A stretch of DNA of 6,569 nucleotides, from assembly GCA_027482795.1 (NCBI GenBank), contig JAIXVS010000204.1, forward strand, positions 1 through 6,569, written 5' to 3'. Under the pieces are notes generated by a model. The model was given only the letters and a program-made list of their open reading frames with translations. It was not told the origin of the DNA and did not search any database. This document shows positions 5,041 to 6,569 of the stretch, piece after piece. Numbering within the stretch: the first letter of the stretch is position 1; every line of letters starts with the position of its first letter. This stretch comes from Rhodobacter sp. (GTDB lineage Bacteria; Pseudomonadota; Alphaproteobacteria; Rhodobacterales; Rhodobacteraceae). The position numbers were made by a program, and so were the translations under genes.

Positions 5041-6193
5041 AGCGCAAGTTATCCATCCACGCAGGGCGCGGAAGGCCCAGATCTTCGGGGTTGTTGAGGT
5101 AAACCGCACCCAAGATCAGCGCGGCAACGACCAGCACGGCAAATCCGATCTTCCATGCCGAATAGGGCCGCTCGCCCTGCACCTCGCCCGTTTGGCCGTT
5201 CACCAAAAACCGATAGCTTTTGCCGCGGTATTTATAGGCCGCCGTCCAAACGGGCAGCAAAACATGCTTGAATGTCTCATCCGCATAACGGGTTTGAACG
5301 CTGTCAATGCGCTGCACATCTCCGCCAATATCGCGGCGGATGTCCATTTCAATCACGCGGGCCATGATGCTTTGCGCGTCAGTCCAGCCATCGGCAAGGC
5401 TGATCGTATAGCCTTCGGCCTGAAACCCCGCCAGATAATCGGGGTTATAGGCTTTGACCGCTGATAAATCCCATGGGGTTAATTCATTACCCAAACGCTG
5501 CGGCAAGCTGTTTGACGCAAGCGTGATCACATCATCAAAATCGCGCGACACTGTGCCCGATGCGGGATACCACCGCGTGCGCTGCACCTGCTGGGTGCGC
5601 CGCTGGGATTTCCCGTTCACATTTACTGTCACCGTGCGTGTTTCATAGTAATGCTCGCCCCGCGCGCCCGTGTAGCGGGTGGATGTGGCGGCATCAAATG
5701 TCCAAAACGGGGCATAGATTCCCGCCATCGCGCGCCCTTTGCGGGTATATTCCAGCAGGCCATTGGGCGCAAACCACAGGCTGCCCAGCCATTTGGACAG
5801 CGCATCGCGGGCCTGATTTTCGGTCAGGGCAAAGGGCAGCAGCGATTGCGGCTTGATTGACCTGCGCGCGCCCGTGTCCACCACCACGGGCGTTGCACAA
5901 TAGGGGCAATTGGCGGCATGATTGGCCCCCGAAAATTCCACCACCGCGCCGCAACTGGGGCAACTGGTGGATCGCACATCTTCGCTGGCCGCATCAGGCA
6001 GATCGTTTGCCAGCCCTTGCTTTAGGCTTAGCTCTTGAAAAGCTTTGCCTTCGGCGCGCGCATCGGGCTTGGACAAGTCTTGCACATGGCCGCAGTGCGC
6101 GCATTCAAGCTGCCCTTTATCAGGCGCAAAGCGCAGGTCTGATCCGCATTTCTCGCAAGGCCAGCGATGGGCCTCGATCACGTCGCCTTGCAT
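5039..6193 (-). CDS. Double zinc-ribbon membrane-anchored protein (YdjG-like)
   Basis: The 384-aa product has two N-terminal zinc ribbons: Cys13/Cys16 with Cys31/Cys34, and Cys78/Cys81 with Cys96/Cys99. A soluble middle region of about 240 residues rich in Trp, Tyr and Arg follows, then a single membrane segment near 348-366 and a short 18-residue tail ending PRPAWMDNLR. There is no signal peptide, so the ribbons should be cytoplasmic (inferred). Database entries of this type are often called TFIIB-type zinc finger protein, or wrongly primosomal protein N'; helicase motifs are absent. The upstream gene, ending one base before this ATG, encodes an SPFH-type protein, matching the pairing of YdjG with YdjI in the B. 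subtilis ydjFGHI operon, where YdjG helps place the SPFH protein at the membrane. A role in envelope-stress scaffolding is inferred. A modest CAGG lies seven bases before the ATG, and translation is probably coupled. Confidence 0.85.
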   Translation of the reverse strand: MQGDVIEAHRWPCEKCGSDLRFAPDKGQLECAHCGHVQDLSKPDARAEGKAFQELSLKQGLANDLPDAASEDVRSTSCPSCGAVVEFSGANHAANCPYCATPVVVDTGARRSIKPQSLLPFALTENQARDALSKWLGSLWFAPNGLLEYTRKGRAMAGIYAPFWTFDAATSTRYTGARGEHYYETRTVTVNVNGKSQRRTQQVQRTRWYPASGTVSRDFDDVITLASNSLPQRLGNELTPWDLSAVKAYNPDYLAGFQAEGYTISLADGWTDAQSIMARVIEMDIRRDIGGDVQRIDSVQTRYADETFKHVLLPVWTAAYKYRGKSYRFLVNGQTGEVQGERPYSAWKIGFAVLVVAALILGAVYLNNPEDLGLPRPAWMDNLR

Positions 6194-6194
6194 A

Positions 6195-6569
6195 TCAGGC
6201 CTGTGGCAATGGCGGTGGGGCAGATTTCAGAAGTTTGGCCAGCGCGGTTTCTGCGGCGGCTTTCCAGCCATCTTGCCCTTCGCGCCACACCAGCGTGGTG
6301 GCGGTTAGCGTGCCCGATGCGGCCATTGCGGCCAAATCAGCCTCGGCAAACGGGCCTTTGGTTTGCCCATCTATGCCCAGATGCCATACCGCGCCAGCCT
6401 GCGGCAAAGGCGGCGGTGCGGCAGGCGCAGGTGCAGCAGGTGCTGCGCCCCATGGCCCCGCTTGACCCGCGCCCATGGCCGCCCCCATGCCTGCGCCCAT
6501 AGCAGCCCCCATCGTGGCCCCCATGGCCGAGTTTGGCTGCGCCAGCCCCTCGGCGGCATTGAACTGCAT
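6195..6569 (-). CDS. C-terminal part of a probable SPFH/YdjI-like protein with a GYF_2 domain (5' end outside window)
   Basis: The frame is open to the right edge, so the Met at 6567-6569 is internal or undetermined. Visible parts, numbered from that Met, are: QFNAAEGLAQ (2-11); a low-complexity stretch of five MGAx tetrads (16-35); an Ala/Pro linker; PPPLPQ (52-57); a GYF_2-like domain (about 60-104) with W62, G72-P73-F74, LVW (93-95) and G101-W102; and a terminal PPPLPQA (118-124). This layout is typical of bacterial SPFH proteins of the YdjI/virion-core-like group, whose N-terminal SPFH domain would lie beyond the window. The SPFH assignment is therefore inferred from the tail and from the adjacent zinc-ribbon gene. 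SPFH proteins form oligomeric membrane-associated rings or microdomains. The TGA stop is one base from the next gene's ATG, so the two form an operon. Confidence 0.75.
   Translation of the reverse strand: MQFNAAEGLAQPNSAMGATMGAAMGAGMGAAMGAGQAGPWGAAPAAPAPAAPPPLPQAGAVWHLGIDGQTKGPFAEADLAAMAASGTLTATTLVWREGQDGWKAAAETALAKLLKSAPPPLPQA
6465..6524 (-). repeat. Five imperfect 12-bp tandem repeats coding MGAx
   Basis: Five successive 12-base units encode MGAT, MGAA, MGAG, MGAA and MGAG within the SPFH-like protein. Such a Gly/Ala/Met linker is flexible or amphipathic, and the tandem DNA could expand or contract in frame. Confidence 0.7.

Noticed and set aside
5857..6502. Plus-strand open frames opposite the zinc-ribbon and SPFH genes
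   Set aside because: The minus-strand proteins have clear zinc-ribbon and GYF motifs; the plus-strand translations are low-complexity shadows.

Overview
The window looks like ordinary chromosome from an alphaproteobacterium, most likely Rhodobacterales. The grounds are the GyrB type, a TerC/Alx protein, moderately high GC with GCG/CGC-rich codon use, and an intergenic repeat of a type I recall from that order. The species assignment is inference. No mobile element, CRISPR array or phage gene is visible.

Layout, left to right. (1) 1-2393, +: gyrB, missing only its extreme 5' end. (2) 2392-2420: a hairpin with an A-tract on one side and a T-tract on the other, serving as a shared terminator between gyrB and the convergent next gene. 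(3) 2424-3404, -: a TerC/Alx-family membrane protein. (4) 3544-3619, -: tRNA-Arg(CCU) with encoded CCA, upstream of terC. (5) 3620-3820: a compact regulatory region. It holds a tRNA promoter, a candidate minus-strand small RNA with its own promoter and terminator, a LacI/GntR-type palindromic operator, and an extended -10 promoter for the next gene. (6) 3821-4894, +: a LacI-family repressor close to the gluconate repressor GntR. (7) 4895-5038: a nested inverted-repeat block with two facing copies of a REP-like element and a terminator. (8) 5039-6193, -: a double zinc-ribbon protein with one C-terminal membrane anchor. (9) 6195-6569, -: the C-terminal part of what is probably an SPFH-type protein, ending in a GYF_2-like domain and running off the right edge. 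Its stop lies one base before the start of gene 8, so the two are coupled.

Three functional units stand out. gyrB and terC are unrelated neighbours that share a terminator. The gntR-like repressor sits beside an operator that overlaps both its own promoter and a divergent promoter; the divergent promoter would drive a roughly 110-nt RNA, making a possible sugar-acid-responsive sRNA/repressor pair. The right-hand pair resembles the YdjG/YdjI part of the Bacillus subtilis ydjFGHI membrane-stress operon (zinc-ribbon membrane protein plus SPFH protein). The candidate small RNA and the REP-like palindrome are the least-explained parts of the window.
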